A DNA stretch of 64,000 nt, from NCBI GenBank assembly GCA_021209875.1, contig JAGYVD010000006.1:1550001-1614000 (forward strand). Direction: 5' to 3'. Shown here in pieces: positions 1 to 13,775 of this stretch. The notes below the pieces were generated by a model. That model saw only the letters and a program-made list of their open reading frames with translations. It was not told where the DNA came from and made no database searches. Numbering within the stretch: position 1 is the first letter of the stretch; the number at the start of each line of letters is the position of its first letter. This stretch comes from Rosellinia necatrix. Taxonomy: Eukaryota; Ascomycota; Sordariomycetes; Xylariales; Xylariaceae. The translations under genes and the position numbers were made by a program.

Positions 1-1143
1 CTGCGCCGGCAACCGCCAGTAACTAGGTGCCCTCCCAAGATGGAGCCGGTTGTGCCCAGACAGGAATTAGGAATGCGCATGCACTGTTCCAAACGGGTAG
101 AATTACGAAGTGGAAGTTGAGATGGGATCCATGGGCGAGGCCAACAGATAGCCCGTCGAGATAGAATTCCGATTCTCAGCAACAGCTCAAGTAGGGAGGT
201 ATCAAGGCCAACTACCTCAGATGTCTAGACAGGCAGATGGAAGGTGAGGTGCTGTCAGGAGGCAGGCAATAGGTAAGATATCGTGGATACCTATCTGGTA
301 GGTACTCAAGGTTAGGTAGTTGGGACTGGAGCCGCTATCTACCAAACACACCCAAACCGACGGGCCAACGGGGACGAAGGGAGGAAACCCAAGAACTGGT
401 CGAGGTGTCACAAGAGACAAGAGAACAGAAGGTGCAGATCGAGATGCTTCAATTCTTTTTTTTTTTGTTTTCTGCTCGAGCTAGCTCAGTCTCAGGAGCT
501 GGAGCTAGAGCTGGAGCAACAATTAATTCACTTTTCATTTTCCCGCAATATTAAGGTAGACAAGACGGTACTTGTCCCCACGCGTGTTAGACAGTGTACA
601 TAGTTAACTCGCTATCTAATGCCTCCTAGGTAGGTTAAAACAAAATAAAAAGAAAGTACTTTGCTTGGATACTACGGAGCAGTGCTAGTCCTTTGTATTG
701 TTACAGGGACTGAGGAATAATCTGGAATCGTTGGGATAAACAATTAAAAAAAATAATAAAGCTGGTTGCTAGACGCGGATTGGATGCTAGGGAATGAGAA
801 ACCACGCCGCGGTCCGGGATCATTGGCATTCCCTTGCTGCTACCCTCACGCTGAGGGGGATGTGGTCAAGCGCATCCAAACGCACCTCGGATGGAATGCA
901 GGGATATAGGTAGGTACTTGCTGACCGCCCCCGTTCGAGGCGAAATTATAAGTACCTGACAAGGCACAGCACACTCGCATTAAATGGGGCCGACACTGTG
1001 GTGTAATTACGGCGCTGAGCGAGACCTGCAAGTCAGGTTGATTAGCCAGCCGGGCAACCTCAATCTGCGCGCCAAGGGCCACGGGCTGTAACGTGCTCAG
1101 GCCCGCTGGATGAATCTCCTAGGCGCTGTTGCCCTACGCTGCC

Positions 1144-1400
1144 TTATCACATTTAGGTACATATATTAGGTACCCAGGGTACGTTATGTATGCACTGAAT
1201 ACCTAGGTAGGCAGGTAGGGCCTACCTAGGTACTTACTTGTAGTAGGCACCTATAAGCAGGAACTTAAGTATCTAAGGTAGATACAGTTTACAAGAACCC
1301 AATTACCTTGATTAAAAGCACCTACCTGCACTGTACTTACTTAGGTACCTAAGTAGGTACGTTAGTGTCTTGTCCTAGGTAGGTAAGTATACCTAGTAAA
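1144..1400. repeat. TAGGTA/CCTAGG-rich microsatellite cluster
   Basis: Dense interspersed copies of TAGGTA, ACCTAGGT and TACCTA occur here, including the palindrome ACCTAGGT. The same motif recurs in intergenic DNA across the window (about 2028-2090, 5262-5292, 11196-11224, 14706-14734, 17313-17333, 28049-28078, 33170-33290, 33660-33730, 40320-40390, 47640-47720). It is absent from the coding exons I could define. Confidence 0.7.
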
Positions 1401-2027
1401 TAATATCCGGGTTCAAGTAGGTCACGACGCTATAATACCGCAACTATCAACAACAACAACAACAATAACAACAACAATACATAACTGCACTAGCAGCAAC
1501 AAGGGCAGCAACAGCCGTTGCCATACTAGCGCGGAATCTCAAACCAAGCGTAGCCAAATACGGCACTAGGCGAGGTCGTTCCCCAGGCCCAGCCCTGCTG
1601 AACCGTGGTGACGATGCCCTACCCAACACGCTTCACAAGGAATAACCTCGTACACTGTATTGAGCGCTAGTCCGCATTGGGACTACCGATCTACACTATC
1701 TCCCATACCCCCTTCACTTGTTTTCTCAAATCCTCATTCCGGTCAAGCCCAGCAGAGACATTTAATATCGGCTGTAGATGCCAAAGAAAGGGTTAGCATC
1801 TACACGAACCTATATGTGTGTTCTCTCAATACTCGCCGACATTGAACATATCAACCCTGGAAGTGAGCTGGATGATTGATATAAGCCTGCCTGTTCATAT
1901 GTGTAGGCATGTATGAAGGGACCTAATTCCTTCACTATCAAGGTACAAAGTACCTGACCTATTTACATACAATGGATATGCCTTATACAGTACCGTCGCA
2001 TAACTACGGTATAAGTTATAGTCAAGG

Positions 2028-2092
2028 TTAGGTAAGTAAGTACCTACTGTTGTATATAGGTAGCTACCTACCTAAGTAGGTACCTACGTGTG
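2028..2092. repeat. TAGGTA/TACCTA microsatellite
   Basis: An alternating run of TAGGTA, AAGTAAGTACC and TACCTACC units with internal palindromes. Same family as the cluster at 1144-1400. Confidence 0.6.
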
Positions 2093-2604
2093 TATAGTCT
2101 TAGGCATGATATATTCATGAAGTATACGCTAACTACTAGGTGCACGCAGTGCTTGGATTCTACATCGAGATGTTGGTGACAATAACTATAGCATTTTCGC
2201 TAATCATATGGGGTTACCTTTTTTAATGCGCTTCTTATGCAGTGTCAAGCGGCAGTCCAACTGCACCCAGTGTCCTGGATCCCCCTTATACTGGTACTTA
2301 GTGTACCGACAGACCAACGCACCCCGCGCACTACATTAAGCAGGTAGGTAGTAGGTAGGTAGGAACTCTTGCATAACCACCCGCCTCCATACCGAGGTGA
2401 AGAATGAAGAATGAAGAGCGAGATAGCCGGCTCTCTCGGTCGGTCCCTCCGCTTCATAGACGAGCTTTCCGCGCCAGCGCAACAGCGATAGTGGCATCTT
2501 TCTCAGACATCTGGGTCTAGGAGGCTTAGTATACATAGCGTAGTGGAAGCCACTTATAGGTGCATTGCAATCTCGACGCCCGGAATGCTTCGGTCTAGCA
2601 CCAA

Positions 2605-2625
2605 CTCTCTCTCTCTCTCTCTCTC
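2605..2625. repeat. (CT)n microsatellite
   Basis: About ten consecutive CT dinucleotides. On the minus strand they give the RERERE stretch of an otherwise unconvincing open frame. Confidence 0.8.
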
Positions 2626-2934
2626 ACTCTCACCCCACACGCATTGAACAGATGATACCCAAGAGTGGCGACGGTTACATATGTATGTACAAAAGTACAG
2701 CAAGCGAGCGCCTCCATGCTTGTCTCTATGACCAAGGCCAAAAGCCTCCCCCAAATTCTTCCCCTCCCGGTCGTCAAGATCTCCCGCCTGCTGCTGTAAA
2801 TGCCATTGGCCCATGCTGGCTTTATTCTCCGATTTGACCGATTCAACTACAGTAACTGACGCCGACCCGACCTGGCTAGCTCGGTTGCGCACCGCGCTAG
2901 GCAGTTGGAAACACGTCGAAATAGTGTAGGACGA

Positions 2935-3005
2935 ATGGCGACGGTGGAATGGCGGATGGCGAGCGGCGAATGGTAAATGGTGAATGGTGAATGGTGAATA
3001 GTGAA
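2935..3005. repeat. Imperfect 7-bp tandem repeat (GAATGGT-like)
   Basis: Successive GAATGGC/GAATGGT units, the last four nearly perfect. This is a small degenerate minisatellite with no gene attached. Confidence 0.7.
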
Positions 3006-3496
3006 CCGAGAAAGGTATGTCGCACGTCTTGATTAGCGGCATTTTGCCTTGGGATTGCTCGTCGCCCTCGATTGGCTGCAGGCCCTTCTTCAACGACAGC
3101 GCCCCGCGCCACACGATACCAACCGGAGCATCCTCCGCCCGGGGTGCCCCTGGCAGCATCTCGCGTTGCAAGTTGCGAGAGTCAAGCCTGCATCATCTTG
3201 CTGACAGCCTCCAAGCCAACGGACTGGTGGGTATATCCTCCAACTCATTTTGTTTCGTGCGTCACGCAGGGTTGTCGTCCGTTGATGAGTGGCTATCTAT
3301 GCAAGGTCGGATGATTTATATGGGAGGATAATGACCTGTCGCCAGTTACCAGCGCCTATCTATAGGACCGACGTTCATATTAGGTACGAAGTAGGCGCAG
3401 ATAGATAGGTACGGTATATCATTCAGCTGTCTGCAGGTTGCATGATAGCGCCTTGCGCCCTATTGCGAAGACGAGGTCGTGGCTTGTCGCCTACAC

Positions 3497-3525
3497 TGAC
3501 CACATTGACCACATTGACCACATTG
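3497..3525. repeat. 9-bp tandem repeat, three copies
   Basis: Three consecutive copies of TGACCACAT followed by TG. Confidence 0.8.
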
Positions 3526-6500
3526 CCGCTATACTTACTCGTATGCATACCACACATTCAGATACCCGTATTGTCGGCGCACACATAGTGTAGTACAGCA
3601 CATAGTCCCATCGGCTGTAGCGACACTACATCCATGCTATCTAATACAAAGTTCCGGTCGGATACAGCGGGCGCTCGTAACCAAACGCCGAACTACCTAG
3701 TGTGCATACAATATACTATCCCTCCTCCTTTCCCTCCCGATCAGAGTCCTGAATCCTGACAGCCGGGCTGATGCCCCTATGATGCACCTCGCCTGTCGTA
3801 GGACTCTAACAACAACAACAAAATCCTTCAATCCCGGACGAACCTAGCCTCTACCCGGAGAGTCGGATTTACACTCGTACATACATATGTACATATATAC
3901 TTACATACTTACTTACTTACGTGCTTACATACCGTCGTATGAGCCGCAAGGGGCCACTTTTTATACTCGGAGTCAATTTCCGTTCAAGCCCTGCTTCGCG
4001 ATCCAACCAACAAGATACAGGGAGATAATAACGTAAGACATAGGGCAGGAGTAGCAGCAGGGCTGAACGGCTATCGAGGCGACAGACAGGCTATAATTCA
4101 CTATCCCAGGTACCTACGTCAATTATATCACATGAGCCTCTTTTTCAACCCGGAAGGTAATTTCATTTATGTATAAGTTATCGTACGCCTCAAGATATAT
4201 CAGCGAGACTCCCATGCTACCCTATTCAATCGTGATAGAAGGATCACATGCAGCGGCTTGCTTTTTTTTTTTTTTTTTTATATGTATATTTCCCATCATG
4301 GCTGGCAACCTCCAATTTATGTTTATGCACAAATTGGAGTAGCAAAGGCCGAGGAGCCGCCAACGAACATCAGTATGTCCCGACAATTGGCTCGCTCTCC
4401 CCTCTCCCCTTCCTACCTCTCGCTTGCTATCTTTTGCGTTGCGTCAAACACGACACCGTGCCCGTAGCCGCTGTTTGCATGGTCTCAACTACTGCCAACC
4501 AATTCTCATGGCTCCCTCCCTTCCCGTATTGTGCGTTCGAAGCCCACCTCAACAAACGGCTGGCGTGTGTAGGCTATGACCTGTCGCTAACCAATACGGC
4601 TCGCTGTTCGCCCTCAACAATACTGTGGCTACCGAGCAACCTCAAGAGACGGGCAGCCCGCGCCATCTACAACATGTGACCCGTGTACCGTCTCGCACAG
4701 TTATCATATTTATTAAACAGGTCTTCGGGGGGTCCGTCTCGTGTGCTCAGCAGTTTGTGTCATATGTAATCGTGTATGTATGTACATTACATCCAGCTTT
4801 CCGTTTTGCCGGCATCCTTCGTGCCGCATACGCATGGATCCTACCAGGTTTCCCTCCGCCATCCATGTCGCCGAAAAGCAACGTATTCGCTAGCTCCATG
4901 ATTATCAGAAACGGGAAGTCATCCCATATATGTACACACATACATGTAGATGTATGCGCTCTCTCAGATGACACACGTATCGGCCCGCTCGAGAACCACC
5001 AATGCGCGGCAATCTTCGGTGATCAAGCAAGGCTCGTGTTCCCCGTCAGGTGTCGCCCGCCATACTAGCACACAATGCATTCGTCATAACGCCACTGGTG
5101 GGTGGTTCGCGTACGTCAAAAATGGGCACTCGGGGTAAGGTAGCCTGCCGAAATATCACGACCCGAGCGAGACGCACGCCATGGTCAGCAAACGCGCTGC
5201 CAGGTTTCCCGGCGTTCGTCCCTCGCTGTCAAGACTGATCTATGCCATAGTTCATTACCCACCTAACCTACCTACCTATCTATCTACCTACGCACATAAA
5301 CCACCTGCTCATATCCACTCGTGCGTAACTGACCCGTATGGAACCATGCAGTCATTCGTGCATTGGTTTGACAAAGCATGAGGGCAAAAGGACCTGGACA
5401 CCTCCCGTCTCGAATTCATGGAGCGGTTACGAGCATACGACAATTTCAGCGTCCCGAGTGATGGCCACATTCCTGCTTTCTGTCCTTCCTTAGTCCCGTA
5501 GCTCGGGGTCCGGGGTGGTGCCGACGTAGTGCAGGTTTCTACATACAATATAAAGTATGTACGTCTATATGCATGTCCATATGTATGCCTATATGTAAGT
5601 CTATATGTAAGTGGTAACTTAGGTATGTACATACATACATACATGGTATGGTGCCCTGTGTTCCACTCCGGGTTTTAATAGATCTCTTAGCCGGTGGTTT
5701 TGGGACGTACATATCCTGGGATATCACCAGGTCCGTTTCACCTCCAAGTTTGCCAAGCGCGCAACGAGATCAGCATCCCCCCCGGGGCAACCTGGGGATT
5801 GTGGGGACGACGAGCGTGTTGAACACGCGCAATGGCGCGTATCCTGCTGAAAGAGGCAATAGTTGGTCGTTTGTGCTCCAAACCTCCCCCCCTCCCCCCT
5901 CTCCCCTCCAGAGTCCCGTCATCAACACCAACAACATCACATCATCGTCACTCAGCTCACGTCTCCTCCTCCTAAAATAGGCACAACCCTACCCGATCTT
6001 GCATTCCTAGCCCCTCCTTATGTATGTATATACGGTACACTAACTAAGTATGTGTCCCTTGCCAGGTGCAACCCCTCACATACTGTAAGCACATCATCAT
6101 GCCTCTCCCCCTTTGTCACCGCCATGCACTACCCGTCGTTAGTCTATAGTAATCCACCTGGTACACTACTTGTAGTAGTGTATGTCCAGGTGCGGCGCAA
6201 CTCTTCGTTTGAACCTTTACTGTGGCTTGTGATGGATTGAGACCCATGCTTGCTCACGAAGTCCTGTGCTCGCAGAGACGATAATTGCCTCTGCAACGGA
6301 TCCGCGCGCTCGAGCAGGACTACTCGACTTCTCCCGAGCCGCTCGGCTTCACCTTTAGTAGCAGTGATCCGACAATGTTATTTGCCTGGTTAACCACGAA
6401 CCCATTCGACGCACGGCTCACTCTTTCCAGATACAGCATGCCTCAGACAAGGGAGTCTGGCCGCGAGTGGAGATTATCGATTATCTGTGTAGTTACTATT

Positions 6501-7948
6501 CCTCCTCTCCCACAGTTCCCACATACTGTATATGAGATCCCTTTATACGTTGTAGAGATACGACTCGGGATAATGTAGAATGAGCCACGATGTTGAAACT
6601 TCCTGCGGCAACCTGGTGCACGGCACATCCAACCAGCCCGGCAATGTGGATGAATGCCCACGATGTCCGTGCAGTCGGACCATCGGCACCCAAAACGGTT
6701 ACATGGCCTAAACCACATGAAGGAAGCCATTCGTGAACCAAATCGGTGGGTGGCCCAGAACGCAGCCGGCGCGAGACAGGCGACACCGAACGGCCTGAAC
6801 ACAAACCGAACTCTCATCCGTGGCCTGTTCTTTGTGGTGGAGCTCTCTCTCTCTCTCACCTCACCTCGCCCTTCTCTCTCTTTTTCTTGAAAGTACGGTA
6901 GATTAGAATAAAAAAAGAAAGTTTGCGATGCACTTGTCATCCTTGAATAACAGGCCATTATTTATTTAGGTTGGTGTGATAAGCACCTGGCCCAGGCCGC
7001 TCACCTGCGCAACCGGATAGTCATAGTACACACACAACCTGTCTCATTACTCGTAGGACGCGGTGACACAGCTGTTACCAAGTTCCCTATCAAGGGATTG
7101 GGTAGCTACCTAAGGTAGTTGGCTAGTTATTGCTCACACATCTTCAGCGTCAAAAAAAAAAAAAAAAAAAAAGACCCTGCTGTCAAAATCCCACCGACGA
7201 CTCTCTGTACGCCACCGACGCACATCACCATCGCGCCGTCTATTGGACGCCTTGTATTTTTTCACGCACATCACACAGGAACAAGACATTTCGGGCATAT
7301 ATTCAAGACAGTCCCCCCAATTAAGCTTATAAACGCTCCTTAAGACAAGGGGGGGCCCGTGTTCAATTTTTCTTCCCCCTCATCCGGTTCATCCATTCCC
7401 ACGGGCGATCTTTCATCTCCTGCACTGCGCTGCTTGTCCCGCTTCTTCATCTCCCCGGTCCTGCTAGCGCTAGCTTGTGTTTCTCTATATCTCATCCGAT
7501 CATTTATCAGGTGATCACCTCAACGGAAAAAAAGAAAAAAAAAAAAAGGGAGCAAAGGATTACGTTATCGCCGTTATTGGGCGAGTGTCTGTGTACTTGT
7601 AAGACGAATTACGTAGGTTCAGGTCTGTATGCTAATATCTAACATGCCGTAGGCAAAAAGCAAAGTTTACACAACATGCTACTATAAACCATTATTTTTG
7701 GGGGCCTTATTCCTTTTTCTCTTTTTTTTTTCTTTGAATCAAAATTTCTTTTGGGCTCGAGGGGTTTATGTATTGTACGGAAGAGGCCGGCCGCCAATAT
7801 TAGTGCATGAGGCACGTATGCCTGCCTCGACGTTCACTGCATCTGCCTACCTACCTGCCTGCCTGCCTGCACGCCACCACCGCGCGCATGCGCCTCGCTT
7901 CATTGCGTACGGCCGAACGGCTTTCTGGTAGGATAGTCTCCTTTGCAG

Positions 7949-7987
7949 TATGTATGTATGTATGTATATATATGTATGTATGTATGT
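7949..7987. repeat. (TATG)n microsatellite
   Basis: Tandem TATG units interrupted by a short TATATA tract, running into TAGGTA motifs at about 7990. Confidence 0.8.
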
Positions 7988-9215
7988 GAGTAGGTAGGTA
8001 CGTGGTGCGGTGCACATAGATTGCATATGCGCTGTCACGAGTTATCGGCCGGTGAGTAGGCATTGACCTCCCTGCCTGTGCTTCCATAGCATGCGAAATG
8101 TCCGGGCGAGGTATCCCGGCAGCTACCACCACTGACACTCGGAGTCTATCACTCCCTTTAGCCCGTCCTCGGCGCGCTCGCTCACGTAGATGCTAGGCTC
8201 GGTGCATATTTCGCTATGGGTAGGCAGCCAGATCTGCGAGCCAGATGACTCTATACGCGTGTACGTATGCGTCGACACTGCTGCATCCTACATAAGCGGC
8301 ACTAGACGGCGGTGAATGTCGGGCCACTCGAGCTCTGGCTTTGGCCTTCGCCTTCACGTTTGGGGGCCTTTTTGATGCCTTGTACTTTAGGGGCGTATAT
8401 GCATGCATGCGGTCAGCTACTGAAGTCTCGGCTACGTGCTCGGGTCCGTCCTCGATCTAGGTCCGGGATTAAATGTGCGAAAAAAAAAAAAGTGCGGATT
8501 TAATACGGGACGGCCCCGGGGCTTTTTGACATCGGCACGCATGCATCGTCCACCTACACGGTGCTAACGAGTTCGTGAAATATTCGCTTTATCGTTGAGT
8601 TCCTATTTTCCTACGCAGTAACCGTTCCTCCCTGCTTTATCAAGCATCCCCTGCACATATAGGGAATACATACGCAGGTCATAGGAGGTCTAATCTTGAA
8701 TGATGTCTTGGGTACTGACCGGATGGTAGAGTCGTCTTGAGGACTCCATGAGCTGCGACTTGGGCGCTATTGGGTGCTCTGGTAATTGCGACCGGGATTG
8801 GTGCCATCATCTCCCATCTTTGCTGGCGAGACGAGACTTCTCGTTGTGTACACTGTTTGTGTGTGCTTCCCATCCGGAGGCAAGGCACGCATAGCATGTC
8901 ATTCATCCACGAAAATAACAGGTTCCAAAACTCGATTCTTGTTACTTTAATTCATTGTGGGCTGGCTAATGCTGATGATGTTATATTATAATATGGTATT
9001 AAAGGTGCTGCCCACATAGGAAATCATCGATGCCCCTGTCTCCAGGCGTTGTAGGAGTTTAGGGTTAGTACATGAGCGAGTTATGCGCCAAATCGGCCCT
9101 TGTTATGTCGCCCTACAATTCGATTGATGCCCCTTTTGATTTAGCAAGCTCCATCTTCAAGCATATAAGCCGTTGGCATACACTCATGTTACCCCCAATA
9201 TTGACAACGGGCACC

Positions 9216-10285
9216 TCAAGGCCCAAGGGGTGTAGAATCGAGCTCCATGGGGCTCCCTCTACCATCCAACTCACGGACCTCGCGCCTAGCCTCGAGCTCG
9301 TATGCTCTTGATATAACCACCTGGGGCCCCTCGGCGTCCAACTCAACTTTTGTGAAACTGCCGTAGATTCCTCTATCGCCGCTCGTATTGGATCCCGAAA
9401 GCCTGTCAGTATCTAACAGCCTTTTTCGATAGTATAACACAAGTAATACCAAACCACTGAATATAGATAGGGCTGCCATATAACCGATGACTATACCAGC
9501 GATGACGCCACTGCTGATTCCCAGCCTCTCATTACTGGGGAACCTGGGGCCTCGACTACTGCTTGAACTCGTTGAAGTCCTATATTCTTGCCTCGCAGTG
9601 GTATTGCCGCTTGGGCCGGTCGAACTATATTCAGAAACTGTTGAAGTTGAGGCTATTGGTGGAATATTTGCGATACATGTGCTCGCTTGATCGCCATTGT
9701 GATAGTTATTGTCACAATCGCGGTGAAAGTTATCACCATGATTTCCACGTGATCCATCATCACTCACTAAGGTGTTATTCCCGGGCGTGTGATTATGACT
9801 GTCTTGTGCACCCGACTCAGATCGTGAGACTCTAGTCCGGGATATAATTTGGAAGGATGGTGATATTGCAAACGTCTCATTGCTTCTCTCCAGATTCAGT
9901 TTCAGGCGATAGGAGTTCGATAGTTTCCCTCTGAGCCTCGGGATTGTCACAACCCAGGAAAAGTTTCCATCTGCAACATCGATCGGGTCTGGGTAGTGAG
10001 AAACGAGTCAGCTAAGGTTGGGGCTATAACGCCTTCGAGAATCGTCAGGGGCATCCCACATGTTATCTCCGAAGTATTACCCGAGGAGGACTCCGGAGCC
10101 TGGCCCGCGAGTAGCACAATCGTGCCACGGCCAGTTGACAACTCCGTAACCCATTCAATCGCATATATCGAGTCCGCAATGACCACTTCGTTCTCCTCTG
10201 GCGTGAGAAATTTGACCAAGGCAGTACCTTGGGGGTACGCGGTGCCAAACAGACTGAGCAACATTAGCGCCTGGAGAAATGCCAT
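9216..10285 (-). CDS. Secreted single-pass membrane protein, Kre9/Knh1-like N-terminus
   Basis: Proposed exons are 10285-10060 and 9988-9216, giving 332 aa. The 71-nt intron (9989-10059) has a GTGGGA donor, a GCTGAC branch site and a CCCAG acceptor, and it restores the frame exactly. Residues 1-19 form a signal peptide. A beta-sandwich-like domain follows (FLTPEENEVV, then YAIEW), with a WVVTIP strand further on, resembling the Kre9/Knh1-like N-terminal domain of fungal Ser/Thr-rich surface proteins. The middle is rich in Ser, Thr, Asn and Gly with many N-glycosylation sequons. One membrane helix (starting near IAGIVIGYMAAL) is followed by a basic YYRKR stop-transfer and a cytoplasmic tail of about 75 residues rich in Glu and Arg. 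This suggests a plasma-membrane, wall-facing sensor or adhesin-like protein. The family call is tentative; the signal-ectodomain-TM-tail layout is clear. The weak donor makes the splice the least certain part. Confidence 0.65.
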
Positions 10286-11393
10286 CGTGGTTGTGCCGAG
10301 TTAGCCACCCTAGGCAGTAGCCGGTAGCAAGGCCAGTGAGGAGCTAGAAGGTAACGAGTTGCAGGGAAAATGACGACCTTGTCTGTCTGAGCTAATTATA
10401 ACTTCTTCCGCACTCTCCTGAGAACCGTAGCTAATGCCCCAGCTGCGCCACCGTTTCGATACTGGCGTCTCATCGGGTATCAGCGAAGGGGGCGTAAATA
10501 CGAGGCTCAGCGAAGTTTCGCGGCTCCTAGATACTCATAGACACCGGATGAAACCCCACGGAGATGCTCCCCATATACGACCGACGACGCGACGATGGCC
10601 CAACTCGTTGTCAAGGTGTAATGCGATAAATATTGAGCCAGGCGATTGAGCGTTGTTTGAGGCCTCAAGCATAGCCAGTGAAGGGGCGCAGAACGACGTG
10701 GCAGGGTGACCTACCTGCGGCCGAGCTGCTGCCGATGGTCACTTACAGAGCCTATTAGCATGGCAGACACGTCTCTGCTGGGCATCATGAAGCCGATGAA
10801 AGGCATGGCCTCACACAACTTTGGGGCCGTACCTAATATGGATACGACTTTTTCGTCCATTGTCTGCTGGCGCAGTTGGTCTGAGGCTGAAACTAGATTG
10901 TTTAGGTCTTGCTGTACGATGAAGCAATGTCAATAATTCGTTCATATTCTGGATACATACCAAAATGGCTACTTGCGCAACCGGGAAGGATCCGGCCAGC
11001 AGTGTTAGCTGCGGTAGCTGAACTGATACCTTAGGTAACGTATATAAACGTAAAAGTATCCGATATTTAACCGGCAGGCGGCACTTAGATTACCCACTTA
11101 TACTTCTGACCATCGCAGGTTGGAGTTGGCAACCACCCGGCGGCCCGCATTAGCAAGCAGCACCTATCGCCTACACCACCACCTACACTCCCTACACTAC
11201 CTACCTACCTACCTACCTACCTTAGGTGCCTACACTTCTGACTTATCTTGGTAGATTATGAACTGACCTGGACCGGGACATAAATACATAGAGGGTGCAT
11301 ACAGTTAAGCCTAGAATATACCAAACACCTAGGTAGGGTCTCAAGCACGTGCTACACCACTACCGCCGTGAATATATCACGTGTTGCGCCGAG
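10286..11393. other. Divergent intergenic region
   Basis: Between the minus-strand membrane protein and the plus-strand GCN20 gene, about 1.1 kb that should hold both promoters. It contains a CCTA tetranucleotide run (about 11196-11224) and further TAGGTA motifs just upstream of the GCN20 start. No other gene is seen. Confidence 0.6.
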
Positions 11394-13775
11394 ATGGAGG
11401 CCGATATCAGAGCTGCCCTGCCGGATATTGATCCCGTCGTTTCCGAGTACTCGGTTGGCTATCTCAGACACGCCTCGACTACCTGGGTCGACGAGGATGA
11501 CGCCTTGGATTTCTCTCCCTTGGCCGAGGCCGCCTCCACCGTCACGGAGCTCCTGCTGTCTGCCGCCGGCAATGCCGACAGCGCCGCACAGCAGGAGGCC
11601 ATCCGCGCCCTGGTTGCGAAATGGGTCGACAAGTACGAAGAGGTCAACGGCGCCAGTGGGGACCGCCACGGGCCCTCGGTGAAACGTCTTGACCAGGCCT
11701 TCCAGGTCGGTTCACAGCGCAACATGTCCTCCACCCTGGCTGTTGCCACCGGCACCGTCGACCTCGAGTCCGCCAACACACGCAAGGTCGAGTCCAAGGT
11801 CGACCGCAAGAAGCTCGAGAAGGCCGAGCGTAAGATCGCCGCCAAGCAGAACAAGAAGCAGTTCAAGAACGTCGAGTACGAGGCCTCTCGACTCCTCAAC
11901 CAGCCCGAATCCCAATCCTATGAGGAGTTCTACATGGCCGTCAACCCGCTCCAGCTTGGGCCTGGTGGCGGCACGGCTAAGACGAAGGACATCAAGATCG
12001 AGAATGCTGATGTGAGCATTGGTGGTACGAGGATCTTGACCGACACCGACCTGACCCTTGCGTATGGTCATCGCTATGGTCTGGTGGGTAACAACGGTGT
12101 GGGTAAATCTACATTGCTCAGGGCATTATCAAGGCGAGAGTTGGCTATTCCTACTCATATCTCGATTTTGCACGTTGAGCAAGAGGTAAGACTGCTCATA
12201 TACTTCGAAATCAGAGGCCGCGAAGTCCCCATACTAAATACACTGCCTTACAGATTACTGGAGATGACACATCCGCTCTACAAGCCGTCTTGGATGCCGA
12301 CGTCTGGCGAAAAGTCTTGCTTAGGGACCAAGGGGTATGTAACAACCTCCCGTGTAAAGACTTTGCATGCCGTCTAACAACAATTAAAGGAAATCACAGG
12401 CCGTCTTGCGCAGATCGAGGCTCAGAGGGTGTCCATGGCCGACACGTCAGCCGATGCTGCCAAAATGGATCGTGATCGGGAGGCGCTTGACCAGAAGCTT
12501 GGCGATATCCAAGCGAAACTTGCGGAGATGGAATCCGACAAGGCCGAACCCAGGGCGGCTAGTATCCTCGCTGGTCTTGGTTTCTCTCCGGAACGCCAGC
12601 AATTCGCCACCAAGACCTTTTCGGGTGGTTGGCGTATGCGCCTGGCTCTCGCTCGAGCTCTTTTCTGCGAACCTGACTTGCTTCTTCTCGATGAGCCGTC
12701 CAACATGTTGGACGTCCCCTCGATTACATTCTTATCCAATTATCTTCAAACATACCCTAGCACTGTCTTGGTAGTCAGTCACGACAGGGCTTTCCTGAAC
12801 GAAGTTGCTACCGACATCATACATCAGCATTCTGAACGCCTCGACTACTACAGAGGAGCTAACTTTGAGTCTTTCTACGCTACCAAGGAAGAGCGCAAGA
12901 AGATTGCGAAGAAAGAGTACGAGAACAATGTTGCCCAGCGGGCGCACTTGCAAGCCTTCATTGATAAGTTCCGCTATAATGCCGGCAAGGCTGCGGAGGC
13001 CCAATCCCGTATTAAGAAGCTGGAGCGCATGCCGATTCTCCAACCACCCGAGGCAGAGTATAGTGTCAAGTTCAAGTTCCCGGACGTGGAAAAGCTCTCA
13101 CCCCCTATTGTTCAAATGTCTGGCGTCACCTTTGGTTATAACCCGGATAATATTCTACTAACGAATGTCGATCTGGATGTCCAACTCGACTCCCGGATCG
13201 GTATCGTCGGACCCAACGGCGCCGGCAAGACCACGATCCTGAAGCTCCTCATCGGCAAGCTATCCGCTACGCAAGGTCTAATATCGCAAAACTCGCGATT
13301 GCGCATCGGTTTCTTCGCACAGCACCACGTGGATGCCCTCGACTTAACTATGAGCGCCGTCAGCTTCATGGCCAAGACGTACCCCGGTCGCTCGGACGAA
13401 GAGTACCGTCGGCAGCTAGGATCCTTCGGTATCACAGGCACAACGGGTTTGCAGAAGATGGAGGTGTTGTCTGGAGGTCAGAAGTCCCGTGTCGCGTTTG
13501 CGTGCCTGGCGCTTACACAACCCCACATCCTCGTCCTGGACGAGCCGTCCAATCATCTTGATATTGAGGCCATGGACGCCCTGTCCGAGGCCCTCAACGA
13601 GTTCCAGGGCGGCGTGCTCATGGTCTCCCACGATGTCACCATGCTGCAGACGGTGTGTAAGAGCCTGTGGGTCTGCGAGAACGGCACCGTCTGGAAGTTC
13701 CCCGGCGATGTCCAGCAGTACAAGAAGAGGCTTACTGCCCTGGCCGACCAGGCCGGCGTGGTTAAGGCACATTAA
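11394..13775 (+). CDS. GCN20: ABCF-family ATPase, GCN20 type
   Basis: Exons are 11394-12185, 12254-12334 and 12390-13775 (introns of 68 and 55 nt), 752 aa in total. The ATG at 11394 follows GCCGAG and begins MEADIRAALPDIDP, the GCN20-type N-terminus. Two ABC cassettes without membrane helices follow. Cassette 1 has Walker A GNNGVGKST (about 232-240), signature FSGGWRMRLA (about 368) and Walker B LLLLDEPSN (about 389). Cassette 2 has GPNGAGKTT (about 565-573), LSGGQKSR (about 651) and LVLDEPSNHLD (about 674). A Lys/Arg-rich coiled segment (about 130-165) precedes cassette 1. In yeast, GCN20 with GCN1 on the ribosome promotes GCN2 activation by uncharged tRNA. The N-terminus fits GCN20 better than ARB1 or New1. 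The gene converges on the bZIP gene of the same pathway. Confidence 0.92.

Larger units (their letters stand above)
1..9215. other. Gene-poor stretch, no gene recognised
   Basis: I see no recognisable protein in this 9.2 kb on either strand. Open frames up to about 205 codons exist, but they translate to low-complexity sequence (for example minus strand 2554-3171 and 6443-6958), lack family motifs and are not joined by convincing introns. The stretch holds many simple repeats, homopolymer runs (T18 near 4262, A20 near 7152) and dispersed TAGGTA-type motifs. Long non-coding RNAs or untranslated leaders could be present but cannot be shown from sequence alone. Confidence 0.6.

Noticed and set aside
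2554..3171. 205-codon minus-strand open frame
   Set aside because: Low-complexity translation produced by (CT)n and GAATGGT repeats; no motif, and overlapping frames are open on the other strand.
6443..6958. 171-codon minus-strand open frame
   Set aside because: Starts in a homopolymer/CT-rich tract, has no recognisable domain or intron partners, and is contradicted by overlapping frames of similar quality.
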